DNA from: Candidatus Methanomethylicia archaeon
GTDB taxonomy: Archaea; Thermoproteota; Methanomethylicia; Methanomethylicales; Methanomethylicaceae
Direction of reading: 5' to 3'
DNA: 9,583 nucleotides
Assembly: GCA_024464205.1 (NCBI GenBank)
Contig: JANHAI010000026.1
Coordinates: 1 to 9,583, forward strand
Shown here: piece by piece, positions 1 through 4,980 of the stretch
Numbering within the stretch: position 1 is the stretch's first letter
How the letters are laid out: every line of letters starts with the position of its first letter
Notes under the pieces: generated by a model
Told to the model about the DNA's origin: nothing
Database searches by the model: none
Seen by the model: the letters and a program-made list of their open reading frames with translations, nothing else
Position numbers and translations under genes: made by a program

Positions 1-112
1 GCGCTGCGATCCTATCTGTTCTTATAAAGAGTTGATTTAATCGCCTTGAATCGGTCTGGGCGAAAGAAACGATAGGCAAATGTCGCGGTAAGGGCATGAT
101 TTGAAAAACAAC

Positions 113-122
113 TGTTTTAAAC
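113..122 (+). promoter_or_regulatory. Putative TATA box of thyX
   Basis: TGTTTTAAAC is an AT-rich, near-palindromic TATA-like element centred about 37 nt before ATG 154. It would place transcription start near 142, giving a leader of about 12 nt. A second TATA-like stretch, CTTATAAAG around 20-28, could serve a longer leader or a divergent gene to the left. Nothing coding is supported in 1-153. Confidence 0.4.
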
Positions 123-153
123 ACGCTCGTCCAGAAGGGAATTGGTGTCATCC

Positions 154-831
154 ATGAAGGTAACCCTCCTCGCCCATACGCCAGACCCTGAGCGCGTGGC
201 TGCAGCTGCCGCCAGGCAGTGCTATTCCAAACATAGCGCGACAAAGGCTTACAATGACCTTTCAGCCGAGGAGATGAAAAGGCTCCTAAAAATGGTTATT
301 TCGAGCGGGCACCTCTCGGTCCTGGAGCACGCAAGCTTCACTTTCGTCATAGAAGGAATATCAAGGGCATGCAGCCACCAACTCGTCAGGCACAGGATAG
401 CTTCGTACTCCCAGCAGAGCCAGAGGTACGTAAAGTTCGACGAGATCGAATTTATCCTGCCAGAGAGCATCTCAAAGCAAGCTGAGGCTCAAAAGGCCTT
501 TGCTGAAGGGCTTGATGCCTGCAGGGAAGCGTACAGGAGGCTGCTCTCGATGGGGATACCGACAGAGGACGCGCGGTACATACTCCCACAAGCATCGCCG
601 ACCAAGATCGTGGTGACAATGAACGCGCGGAGCTTGATGAATTTCTTCGAGCTGAGGTGCTGCCTGAGGGCACAGTGGGAGATAAGGGAGCTCGCTGGCC
701 AGATGCTCAACCTCGTGAAGGGGGTCGCACCGGCAATCTTCGAGAATTCGGGTCCTGCCTGCATCACAAAGAGAATTTGCCCAGAGAAGCGTTATGATTG
801 CCCGTTATGGGTAGAGCTCTACAAAAAATGA
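154..831 (+). CDS. thyX: Flavin-dependent thymidylate synthase ThyX
   Basis: Converts dUMP to dTMP using methylene-tetrahydrofolate as carbon donor and FAD/NADPH for reduction; cytosolic, active as a homotetramer in the family. The diagnostic ThyX signature is intact: RHRIASYSQQSQRY at residues 79-92 (counting from ATG 154), matching RHRxxSxxxxSxRY. Other family segments are HLSVLEHASFTF (53-64), EDARYILPQA (138-147) and NARSLMNFFELR (157-168) near the C-terminal FAD/dUMP region. At 225 residues it has normal length. Starts at TTG 142 and GTG 145 are also open. I prefer ATG 154 because GGTG (144-147) sits 6 nt before it, a TATA-like box is centred about 37 nt upstream as for neighbouring genes, and the protein then begins MKVTLLAHTPDPER like archaeal relatives. 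The alternative, GTG 145 with GAAGGG at 134-139, cannot be excluded. The C-terminus has a cysteine-rich end (C203, C209, C216). Function is secure; the start is less so. Confidence 0.96.
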   Translation: MKVTLLAHTPDPERVAAAAARQCYSKHSATKAYNDLSAEEMKRLLKMVISSGHLSVLEHASFTFVIEGISRACSHQLVRHRIASYSQQSQRYVKFDEIEFILPESISKQAEAQKAFAEGLDACREAYRRLLSMGIPTEDARYILPQASPTKIVVTMNARSLMNFFELRCCLRAQWEIRELAGQMLNLVKGVAPAIFENSGPACITKRICPEKRYDCPLWVELYKK

Positions 832-844
832 GGGGCCCATTGCA

Positions 845-872
845 GCTCATTTCTTCCCTAAGAAAAATGAGC
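845..872. terminator. Hairpin between convergent thyX and thioesterase genes
   Basis: GCTCATTT (845-852) pairs perfectly with AAATGAGC (865-872). An additional CTT/AAG pairing across a small bulge closes toward a CCCT loop. It sits in the 80-nt gap between two converging genes, where a bidirectional transcription-end structure is expected. No long T-run follows it on either strand, so termination is inferred from position and structure only. Confidence 0.45.
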
Positions 873-911
873 GCAAAATCCATTCGATGTACGGCTGCAG
901 CTTTGCCAGCT

Positions 912-1376
912 TCATTTAATGCCTAGCCGACGTTTCCTGCGCGCCTCGCCTTCAGAATATCTCCTTTTTTCCTCATCCGTCTCAGGCAATAGCCGCGGGA
1001 CAGCGGTCGGCTTTCCGTTTTCGTCCAAAGCGACCATGGTGGCATACGCAGATGCGGCATGTATGGTGATCCCTGTGCGTGGATTCTCAGCCTCGACGCG
1101 GACGCCTATTTCCATCGAGGTGTTTCCGACATAATTGACGGACGCTTTAAGGGTGAGCAGGTCGCCCACGCGCACAGGCTTATGGAAATCCATTCGGTCC
1201 ATAGAGGCAATAACAACATTTTTCCGGGCGTGGCGCTGCGCAACTGCTGCAGCTATCTCATCGATGTACCTGACGATCGCCCCGCCAAATACATTGCCGG
1301 CGGGATTTGCGTCGGAAGGGAACATCCACCGAGTCGAGACCAATGCCGATTCTCTCACTTTTTTAGGGGCATCCAT
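912..1376 (-). CDS. Acyl-CoA thioesterase, hotdog fold (YciA/BACH-like)
   Basis: Predicted cytosolic enzyme that hydrolyses acyl-CoA to free acid and CoA; the acyl chain preferred cannot be told from sequence. One hotdog domain covers roughly residues 10-125. Family features are the SDANPAGNVFGGAIVRYIDE segment (21-40), equivalent to the D/N-containing catalytic helix start and G-G turn of YciA/BACH enzymes, then MDRMDFHKPVRVGDLL (59-74) and YVGNTSMEIGVRVEAENP (82-99). The tail (131-154) is highly charged and arginine/lysine-rich. At 154 residues it is a single-domain member, which would have to oligomerise to form active sites. ATG 1376 is preferred: GGTGATC (complement of 1381-1387), part of the extended Shine-Dalgarno sequence, lies 4 nt before it. 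ATG 1372 is out of frame. It diverges from the winged-helix gene and converges on thyX, so it is probably transcribed alone. Confidence 0.9.
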   Translation of the reverse strand: MDAPKKVRESALVSTRWMFPSDANPAGNVFGGAIVRYIDEIAAAVAQRHARKNVVIASMDRMDFHKPVRVGDLLTLKASVNYVGNTSMEIGVRVEAENPRTGITIHAASAYATMVALDENGKPTAVPRLLPETDEEKRRYSEGEARRKRRLGIK

Positions 1377-1411
1377 TGCTGATCACCGGTCTAGCATAAC
1401 ATGGCGCTGAA

Positions 1412-1421
1412 GCATTATAAC
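1412..1421 (-). promoter_or_regulatory. TATA box of the thioesterase gene
   Basis: On the minus strand this reads GTTATAATGC, centred about 40 nt upstream of ATG 1376, giving a predicted start of transcription near 1390. The element is AT-rich on both strands and might also direct rightward transcription toward the winged-helix gene, with a start near 1440. Confidence 0.45.
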
Positions 1422-1466
1422 TTTTTTGAGACGCATGCCTTTGCATCGTCCAAACCCGTCGGTTGC

Positions 1467-1478
1467 GATAACATTAAA
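1467..1478 (+). promoter_or_regulatory. Possible TATA region of the winged-helix gene
   Basis: GATAACATTAAA is the AT-rich stretch nearest the expected distance (about 32-36 nt) before TTG 1504. The alternative is the shared AT-rich element at 1412-1421. Neither is a strong consensus match. Confidence 0.25.
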
Positions 1479-1503
1479 GGAGGGCAGGAAGAGAGGTGCC
1501 CTA

Positions 1504-2052
1504 TTGTGCTATTGGGGGCACTACAGCTTGCGGGCATCTGAGCAGGTCAGCATCAAAGGGAACATTGAGATCGATGATCCTTATCTGAAGATTGCGGAGA
1601 TGGTGCTCAATGACATCAAGGATAGGGGAGGCTATGTCGAGTATCCTCAAATCGAAAGCTGGGCGCTAGAGAGGGGCATCGGGAAATACACCTTGAGGAC
1701 GGTCGTAAATGACCTCATTGGGCAGGGTAAGCTCAAGGCGCCTGACGGCTTCTTTGACGATGGGGAGGAGATTGAGCCGCCAGTTCCGAAGGCCGTCACG
1801 ATGGGCGAAGAGGACAGCGAATCTGTAATCAAGCTGAAAGAGTACTTCAAAACCTATTGGAGCGTAGGCATGCTGAGGCTTTTTGAGGACATGCAGAAAG
1901 CAGGCATCGAGGGTGCAAACGAAGCGGTGAAGCAGCTAGTAGAGCGTGGCTACCTGGAGCTCTCTCCAACCGGCGTATTGAACGCGACAAAGAAGCTGTT
2001 GGGCGAAGGCAAGCAAGACGGCAAAAAGCTCTCGAACTTGGCGAGACTCTAA
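1504..2052 (+). CDS. Predicted tandem winged-helix protein, function unknown
   Basis: I do not recognise a named family. Counting from TTG 1504 the protein has 182 residues. Residues about 27-85 look like a winged helix: a helix DPYLKIAEMVLNDIKDRG, then a short turn, ALERGIGKYTLRTVVNDLI as turn plus recognition-type helix, and GKLKAPDGFFDD as a wing. An acidic, proline-containing linker follows (EEIEPPVP). A second helix-rich segment ends in VKQLVERGYLELSPTGVLN, again winged-helix-like. No membrane segment, cysteine cluster or catalytic motif is visible. A DNA- or RNA-binding regulator is the natural inference. The start is uncertain: the frame opens at TTG 1426 and ATG 1435, but those lie before or at the likely transcription start; TTG 1504 has GAGGTG (1493-1498) 5 nt upstream; TTG 1528 with GGGGG (1514-1518) is another option, and ATG 1600 would cut the first helix. 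Confidence 0.72.
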   Translation: MCYWGHYSLRASEQVSIKGNIEIDDPYLKIAEMVLNDIKDRGGYVEYPQIESWALERGIGKYTLRTVVNDLIGQGKLKAPDGFFDDGEEIEPPVPKAVTMGEEDSESVIKLKEYFKTYWSVGMLRLFEDMQKAGIEGANEAVKQLVERGYLELSPTGVLNATKKLLGEGKQDGKKLSNLARL

Positions 2053-2069
2053 GCGGTTCTGTTTATGAA

Positions 2070-2080
2070 AAGATATTAAA
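2070..2080 (+). promoter_or_regulatory. TATA box of the 115-residue unknown gene
   Basis: AAGATATTAAA is centred about 37 nt before the TTG start at 2113. This predicts transcription from about 2100, just ahead of the GGGGG ribosome site at 2101-2105. It suggests the gene has its own promoter, although the winged-helix gene ends only 60 nt upstream on the same strand. Confidence 0.5.
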
Positions 2081-2112
2081 TGCCTCGCGATAACTGTTAA
2101 GGGGGTTTTGGT

Positions 2113-2460
2113 TTGGCAATAACAAGTGACGAAAAAGAAAACAAGATCATAGGCATTTTAGAGGGCACAGCCAAGGTAGGGGAGGTGCTTGCAGGCTTCA
2201 CGCAGCTAGCCCTCTCTCCGCAAGACCTCACGAGCCCTGTCGCCCTACAAATGGCAATCAGCAGGATTTACGACGCAATGACAAAGACGGTCGAAACCGG
2301 TTCGAAGAAGAAATATGTCGCTGAAGTGAGAGTCACCGACTCCATGGGCAACCCAGTGATAATAGCCTTGGACTTGGGGGAGAAGATGCCCATGTTCACA
2401 AACAAGGAAGTGAAGGCCCGGGTGATGATCGAGCTGTATGAAGAGATGCAGAACCGCTGA
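2113..2460 (+). CDS. Small archaeal protein of unknown function
   Basis: A 115-residue protein that I cannot assign to a family. The N-terminal half (about residues 5-60) is predicted helical, with IIGILEGTAKVGEVLAGFTQ followed by a segment containing SPVALQMAISRIYDAMTKTV. The C-terminal half appears to be alpha/beta: KKYVAEVRVTDSMGNPVIIA (66-85) reads as a beta hairpin, then EVKARVMIELYEEMQNR is a terminal helix. No cysteines, signal peptide, or convincing membrane segment are present. The TTG start is supported by GGGGG (2101-2105) 7 nt upstream and by a well-placed TATA box. It follows the winged-helix gene on the same strand by 60 nt and then meets the HAD gene tail to tail. Codon pattern and a clean protein sequence support a real gene; no function is proposed. 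Confidence 0.78.
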   Translation: MAITSDEKENKIIGILEGTAKVGEVLAGFTQLALSPQDLTSPVALQMAISRIYDAMTKTVETGSKKKYVAEVRVTDSMGNPVIIALDLGEKMPMFTNKEVKARVMIELYEEMQNR

Positions 2461-2484
2461 CTGACGAGGGGGGGCATTCACTCA

Positions 2485-2490
2485 ACTTTT
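2485..2490 (+). terminator. T-run downstream of the 115-residue unknown gene
   Basis: CTTTTT lies 25 nt after the stop codon. Short T-runs on the non-template strand are the usual archaeal termination signal. It is flanked by TCAA/TTGA, which is probably too short to matter. Confidence 0.35.
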
Positions 2491-2524
2491 TGAACGGCTG
2501 TGAAGCGTGCGCCGCAACATTCCC

Positions 2525-2549
2525 ATCGTGCCGTTCCCATTAGCACGAT
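2525..2549 (-). terminator. Inverted repeat at the 3' end of the HAD gene
   Basis: ATCGTGC (2525-2531) and GCACGAT (2543-2549) are perfect complements around an 11-nt loop. The right arm touches the HAD stop codon (2549-2551). A competing inverted repeat uses GAACGGC (2492-2498) and GCCGTTC (2530-2536), so the two stems are mutually exclusive. Position between converging genes suggests an end-of-transcript structure. Confidence 0.35.
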
Positions 2550-3199
2550 CACGCTTTGCCCAAGATCTTAGCTTTGAACTCCTTGAGATCCTTTACGATG
2601 AAGCGCCCTTTCCTGTAGCCGCTCCTGTCGACCAGATATGATCGCATGCCAGCCCTGCGGGCGCGGACGTAATCAAGCTCGTGGCTATCGCCCACATGGG
2701 CCACCTCCTGCGGAAGCGCGCCTATTTTTTCACATGCCAACTTGTACGAATCGACGCTTTTCATCATATTAAAATCGGATACTGTAGAGAAGGCATGTCT
2801 GAAGTACCCTTTCAGTGCATCAGTCGTGATCTCGAGGAATAGTCTTGAGGAATTCGAGATTACCATCAGATCGAAATTGTCTTTGAGATCGTCAAGCACG
2901 TCCAGGACTTCAGGGAAAAACGTCACTGCTTCCTTGTATTCCCTTAACAGATTTTTTGGGTTGACGTCCAAATGGTATTTCTTGATCCAATAATATATGT
3001 CGTACCACTCGAGCCTATTCGACCCTATTGACTTGTAGTCTGCCAAGAGGATAGACTTCGCGTCTTCTAAAGGTATGCCGAGTCTCTCAGAAGCGAGTTG
3101 GGGCATCACCTCAAGCCATATCATATCAGCAAATGACGACGTTACTAGAGTCCCGTCCACGTCAAATGAAATCAATCTGATCCTCTTATCCTGGCGCAT
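2549..3199 (-). CDS. HAD-superfamily hydrolase (probable phosphatase)
   Basis: Magnesium-dependent hydrolase of the haloacid dehalogenase superfamily, most likely a small-molecule phosphatase of the cytosol; the substrate is unknown. All four HAD motifs are present in 216 residues: motif I DVDGT with nucleophile D13 and acid/base D15; motif II ISNSS with S115; motif III lysine, most likely K147 (aligned with the K of the usual KPDP segment), less likely K153; and motif IV GDSHELD with D171 and D176. The region between motifs I and II, about residues 20-90, is helical and corresponds to a C1-type cap. ATG 3199 lies only 6 nt after the mntP stop, so the two genes are very probably one transcript; the ribosome site is weak (GGTAG), which suits translational coupling. 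The fold is certain; a link to manganese is only inferred from the operon. Confidence 0.9.
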   Translation of the reverse strand: MRQDKRIRLISFDVDGTLVTSSFADMIWLEVMPQLASERLGIPLEDAKSILLADYKSIGSNRLEWYDIYYWIKKYHLDVNPKNLLREYKEAVTFFPEVLDVLDDLKDNFDLMVISNSSRLFLEITTDALKGYFRHAFSTVSDFNMMKSVDSYKLACEKIGALPQEVAHVGDSHELDYVRARRAGMRSYLVDRSGYRKGRFIVKDLKEFKAKILGKA

Positions 3200-3205
3200 G
3201 GCGTA

Positions 3206-3769
3206 CTACCAACCGAGCACGTGCTCCAGCACGATCCTTATCCCGATGGCGATCAGGACCATGCCTCCAACAGCCTTAATCCGATCGGCGAGGTACCTCG
3301 ACAATTGAGCGCTTGCCACCAAAGCAAGGGCCGAGAGGGCGAAGCAGATCGTGCCGACCGCAATGGCAGGCACCAGTATTGAGCCGTCTACAAACGACAG
3401 GCTCAGACCGACCGCAAGCGAATCAATGCTAGTTGCGATCGAGAGCGCCGTTATGTGCCTGTTCGATAATCCATCGTCCTTTTTCTGATCACGATCAGGT
3501 TTGAGCCCCTCATAAATCATTTTTAAGCCAACAATGGAAAGAAGCGCGAATGCTGCCCAGTGATCGAGCGCAGATATGTAGGCGCTTATGCTGCTGCCGG
3601 CTGCCCAGCCAATTAACATCATCAATGACTGAAAAGCGCCAAAAAAAAGGCCTATCTTTATCGCGTTATACGCCTTTTTTCCAGATATTGTAAGCCCGAT
3701 CGCCGTCGCAACTGCCATTGAATCAACTGAAAGCGCAACTGATATGGTGGCGACAGTAGCGGCGTCCAT
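3206..3769 (-). CDS. mntP: MntP-type manganese efflux pump
   Basis: Integral membrane exporter expected to remove excess Mn2+ from the cell. The 187-residue length is that of the family (E. coli MntP is 188). It shows six hydrophobic spans at roughly residues 5-28, 36-58, 67-89, 105-127, 130-154 and 163-185. The internal duplication typical of the family is plain: SVDSMAV (14-20) in helix 1 and SIDSLAV (114-120) in helix 4, each with the metal-binding aspartate (D16, D116). LFFGAFQSLMMLIGW (41-55), LDHW (68-71) and GLKMIYEGLKP (81-91) are further family segments. A hydrophilic loop (90-104) separates the halves. The ATG has GGAG (complement of 3777-3780) 7 nt upstream. It leads a two-gene unit with the HAD hydrolase. 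The upstream region is short, about 70 nt, and I see no yybP-ykoY-like manganese riboswitch, so any metal control would be at transcription. Confidence 0.93.
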   Translation of the reverse strand: MDAATVATISVALSVDSMAVATAIGLTISGKKAYNAIKIGLFFGAFQSLMMLIGWAAGSSISAYISALDHWAAFALLSIVGLKMIYEGLKPDRDQKKDDGLSNRHITALSIATSIDSLAVGLSLSFVDGSILVPAIAVGTICFALSALALVASAQLSRYLADRIKAVGGMVLIAIGIRIVLEHVLGW

Positions 3770-3800
3770 ATGGTGTCTCCATCATTAAACCAAGGGGCGG

Positions 3801-3810
3801 AAATAAGTAT
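3801..3810 (-). promoter_or_regulatory. TATA box of mntP
   Basis: On the minus strand this reads ATACTTATTT, centred about 36 nt before ATG 3769. It predicts a leader of around 10 nt containing the GGAG ribosome site. Confidence 0.45.
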
Positions 3811-3817
3811 TTCGTAT

Positions 3818-3830
3818 GAAAAAAAGAGGA
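3818..3830 (-). terminator. T-run after the DJ-1/PfpI gene
   Basis: On the minus strand the sequence is TCCTCTTTTTTTC, with seven consecutive T residues 17 nt after the stop codon at 3842. This is a typical archaeal T-run terminator. It separates the DJ-1/PfpI gene from the mntP unit, which has its own promoter immediately after. Confidence 0.55.
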
Positions 3831-3841
3831 GTTGCCCTTGC

Positions 3842-4441
3842 TTATCTGTCAACAGGGCAGTACTCGACCCACTCCGCCACGATTTTGGCAGCGTCTGGGC
3901 CCAAAAGCTGACTGACAAGGGTTATGCCAACATCGAGCGACGAAGATATCCCTGCGCCGGTTATTATATTCCCTTCAACCACGACTCTCTTCCTCAAGGG
4001 TGTCACGCCATGCTCTGCAAGCTTGTCGACTACTGTATGGAATGATGTGGCCTTCTTCCCCTTGAGTATGCCTGCCTCTGCCAGTATGAAGGCGCCAGTG
4101 CAAACCGACGCGATCACTTTCCCTTTGTCATAGGCAGCCTTTATGGGCACCAATATGCGCGGGTCCTTCTGCGCCTTGAGCCGACCAGGCCCTCCCGGAA
4201 CGAAGACAACATCGTAATTTGGAAGTTCAGAGACTGTCTTCTCGGCCAATATCTTCAGGTCATGGTAGCACTTTACGTTGCCGACCTCAACGCCGCAAGT
4301 CTCGAGCTCGAAATAAGCCTCCTTGAGCATGCCTTCGCGGAAAAGTCTCCTTGTTGCGCCCAACACTTCCCAGGTGCCTGCGAGATCAAGTTCTTCAAGG
4401 TCCGGGAATACCACTACGCCGACTTTTATTATTCTGACCAT
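3842..4441 (-). CDS. DJ-1/PfpI family protein, isocyanide-hydratase-like
   Basis: A single DJ-1/PfpI (class I glutamine amidotransferase-like) domain of 199 residues. The nucleophile elbow is SVCTGAF with C114. The upstream acidic segment DLEELDLAGTWEVL (14-27) resembles isocyanide hydratases and the N-terminal domains of some AraC-type regulators. VPGGPG (81-86), GILKGKKATSFH (124-135) and GAGISSSLDVG (162-172) are further shared segments. No DNA-binding domain follows, so an enzyme is more likely than a regulator; isocyanide hydratase, glyoxalase/deglycase or a redox-protective role are all possible. The frame is open up to 4513, but ATG 4441 is chosen: GGGGT lies 6 nt upstream and the protein then starts MVRIIKVGVVVFPD as in relatives. 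ATG 4456 would add five residues and lacks a ribosome site. It is transcribed divergently from the AbrB-ACT gene. Confidence 0.88.
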   Translation of the reverse strand: MVRIIKVGVVVFPDLEELDLAGTWEVLGATRRLFREGMLKEAYFELETCGVEVGNVKCYHDLKILAEKTVSELPNYDVVFVPGGPGRLKAQKDPRILVPIKAAYDKGKVIASVCTGAFILAEAGILKGKKATSFHTVVDKLAEHGVTPLRKRVVVEGNIITGAGISSSLDVGITLVSQLLGPDAAKIVAEWVEYCPVDR

Positions 4442-4491
4442 AAAAATACCCCGCATATATTTAGCGAATGTTTGCTCTCTGTCATGGTTTT

Positions 4492-4501
4492 CTAATAAAT
4501 G
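4492..4501 (-). promoter_or_regulatory. Possible TATA box of the DJ-1/PfpI gene
   Basis: On the minus strand this reads CATTTATTAG, which would start transcription near 4468 and give a 27-nt leader to ATG 4441. AAATATAT at about 4457-4464 is a stronger match by composition but is too close to the start codon to be used. Confidence 0.3.
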
Positions 4502-4510
4502 TCGCGGTGG

Positions 4511-4521
4511 CAAAAAATATT
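4511..4521 (+). promoter_or_regulatory. TATA box of the AbrB-ACT gene
   Basis: CAAAAAATATT is centred about 37 nt before ATG 4553. The predicted transcript would begin near 4541, at or next to the GGAGGTG ribosome site (4540-4546). Confidence 0.45.
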
Positions 4522-4552
4522 ACTCGCCAAAGCAAGATTGGAGGTGGGACAT

Positions 4553-4966
4553 ATGGCACACAACGAGGAGATCATAAGGATTGATTCTAAGGGGAGAGTA
4601 ACGATCCCCTCGAGGATAAGGGACGAGCTCGGTATGCAGGAGGGGAGCTATGTTGTCGTACGTTCGAACAAGGATGAAAAATGCGCCATTGTCGGGCTCT
4701 TCGCAGGGGCGAAGGCCAGGCTGGTAGAGATGACGCTGAAAATACCAGACAGGCCAGGCGCCTTGGCGAGGGCGGCCAGAGCCCTTAGCGAGCTAAACAT
4801 CGACTTGATGATGTCGAGCTCCCGGACGCTGAAAAAGGGTGACGTCGCAGAGTGGGTAGTGATAGCGGACGTTTCGGAAGTGAAGCTATCAATCCAGGAA
4901 ATAAAGGAAAAGATACTCTCGAATAGATCAGCGGTCTCTGTCGAAATAAAGGAAATGCCGGTCTGA
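4553..4966 (+). CDS. AbrB/SpoVT-type DNA-binding protein with ACT domain
   Basis: Predicted transcriptional regulator of 137 residues with two domains. Residues about 5-48 form a swapped-hairpin AbrB domain: IIRIDSKGRVTIPSRIRDEL (7-26) is the characteristic DxxGRVTIPxxIR core, followed by GMQEGSYVVVR. Residues about 57-135 form an ACT domain: EMTLKIPDRPGALARAARAL has the small-molecule-binding turn, then LNIDLMMSSSRTLKKGD and a C-terminal strand-helix-strand. ACT domains usually bind amino acids or related ligands at dimer interfaces, so ligand-controlled DNA binding is the likely mode. ATG 4553 is firm: GGAGGTG (4540-4546) sits 6 nt before it. The frame extends upstream to 4499, but those 18 residues match no domain and precede the ribosome site. 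It diverges from the DJ-1/PfpI gene and ends 14 nt from the converging HerA-like gene. The controlled genes and the ligand are unknown. Confidence 0.9.
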   Translation: MAHNEEIIRIDSKGRVTIPSRIRDELGMQEGSYVVVRSNKDEKCAIVGLFAGAKARLVEMTLKIPDRPGALARAARALSELNIDLMMSSSRTLKKGDVAEWVVIADVSEVKLSIQEIKEKILSNRSAVSVEIKEMPV

Positions 4967-4980
4967 TTCGCACTGGGAGA

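Noticed and set aside
1..141. tRNA or small RNA gene at the left edge
   Set aside because: No cloverleaf pairing, T-loop consensus or C/D box motifs could be found; only weak TATA-like stretches are present.
1059..1382. Plus-strand frames opposite the thioesterase gene
   Set aside because: They overlap a complete hotdog-domain gene and show no family features or start signals.
1426..1503. N-terminal extension of the winged-helix protein from TTG 1426 or ATG 1435
   Set aside because: The extension lacks a ribosome site, overlaps the promoter region and would put the start at or before the likely transcription start; its sequence is basic and unstructured.
3770..3841. yybP-ykoY manganese riboswitch upstream of mntP
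   Set aside because: The gap is only about 70 nt, contains a terminator T-run and a TATA box, and shows no stem-junction pattern or conserved loop sequence of that class.
4442..4513. 24-residue N-terminal extension of the DJ-1/PfpI protein
   Set aside because: It runs through the divergent promoter region, has no ribosome site, and the DJ-1 fold begins at the residue after ATG 4441.
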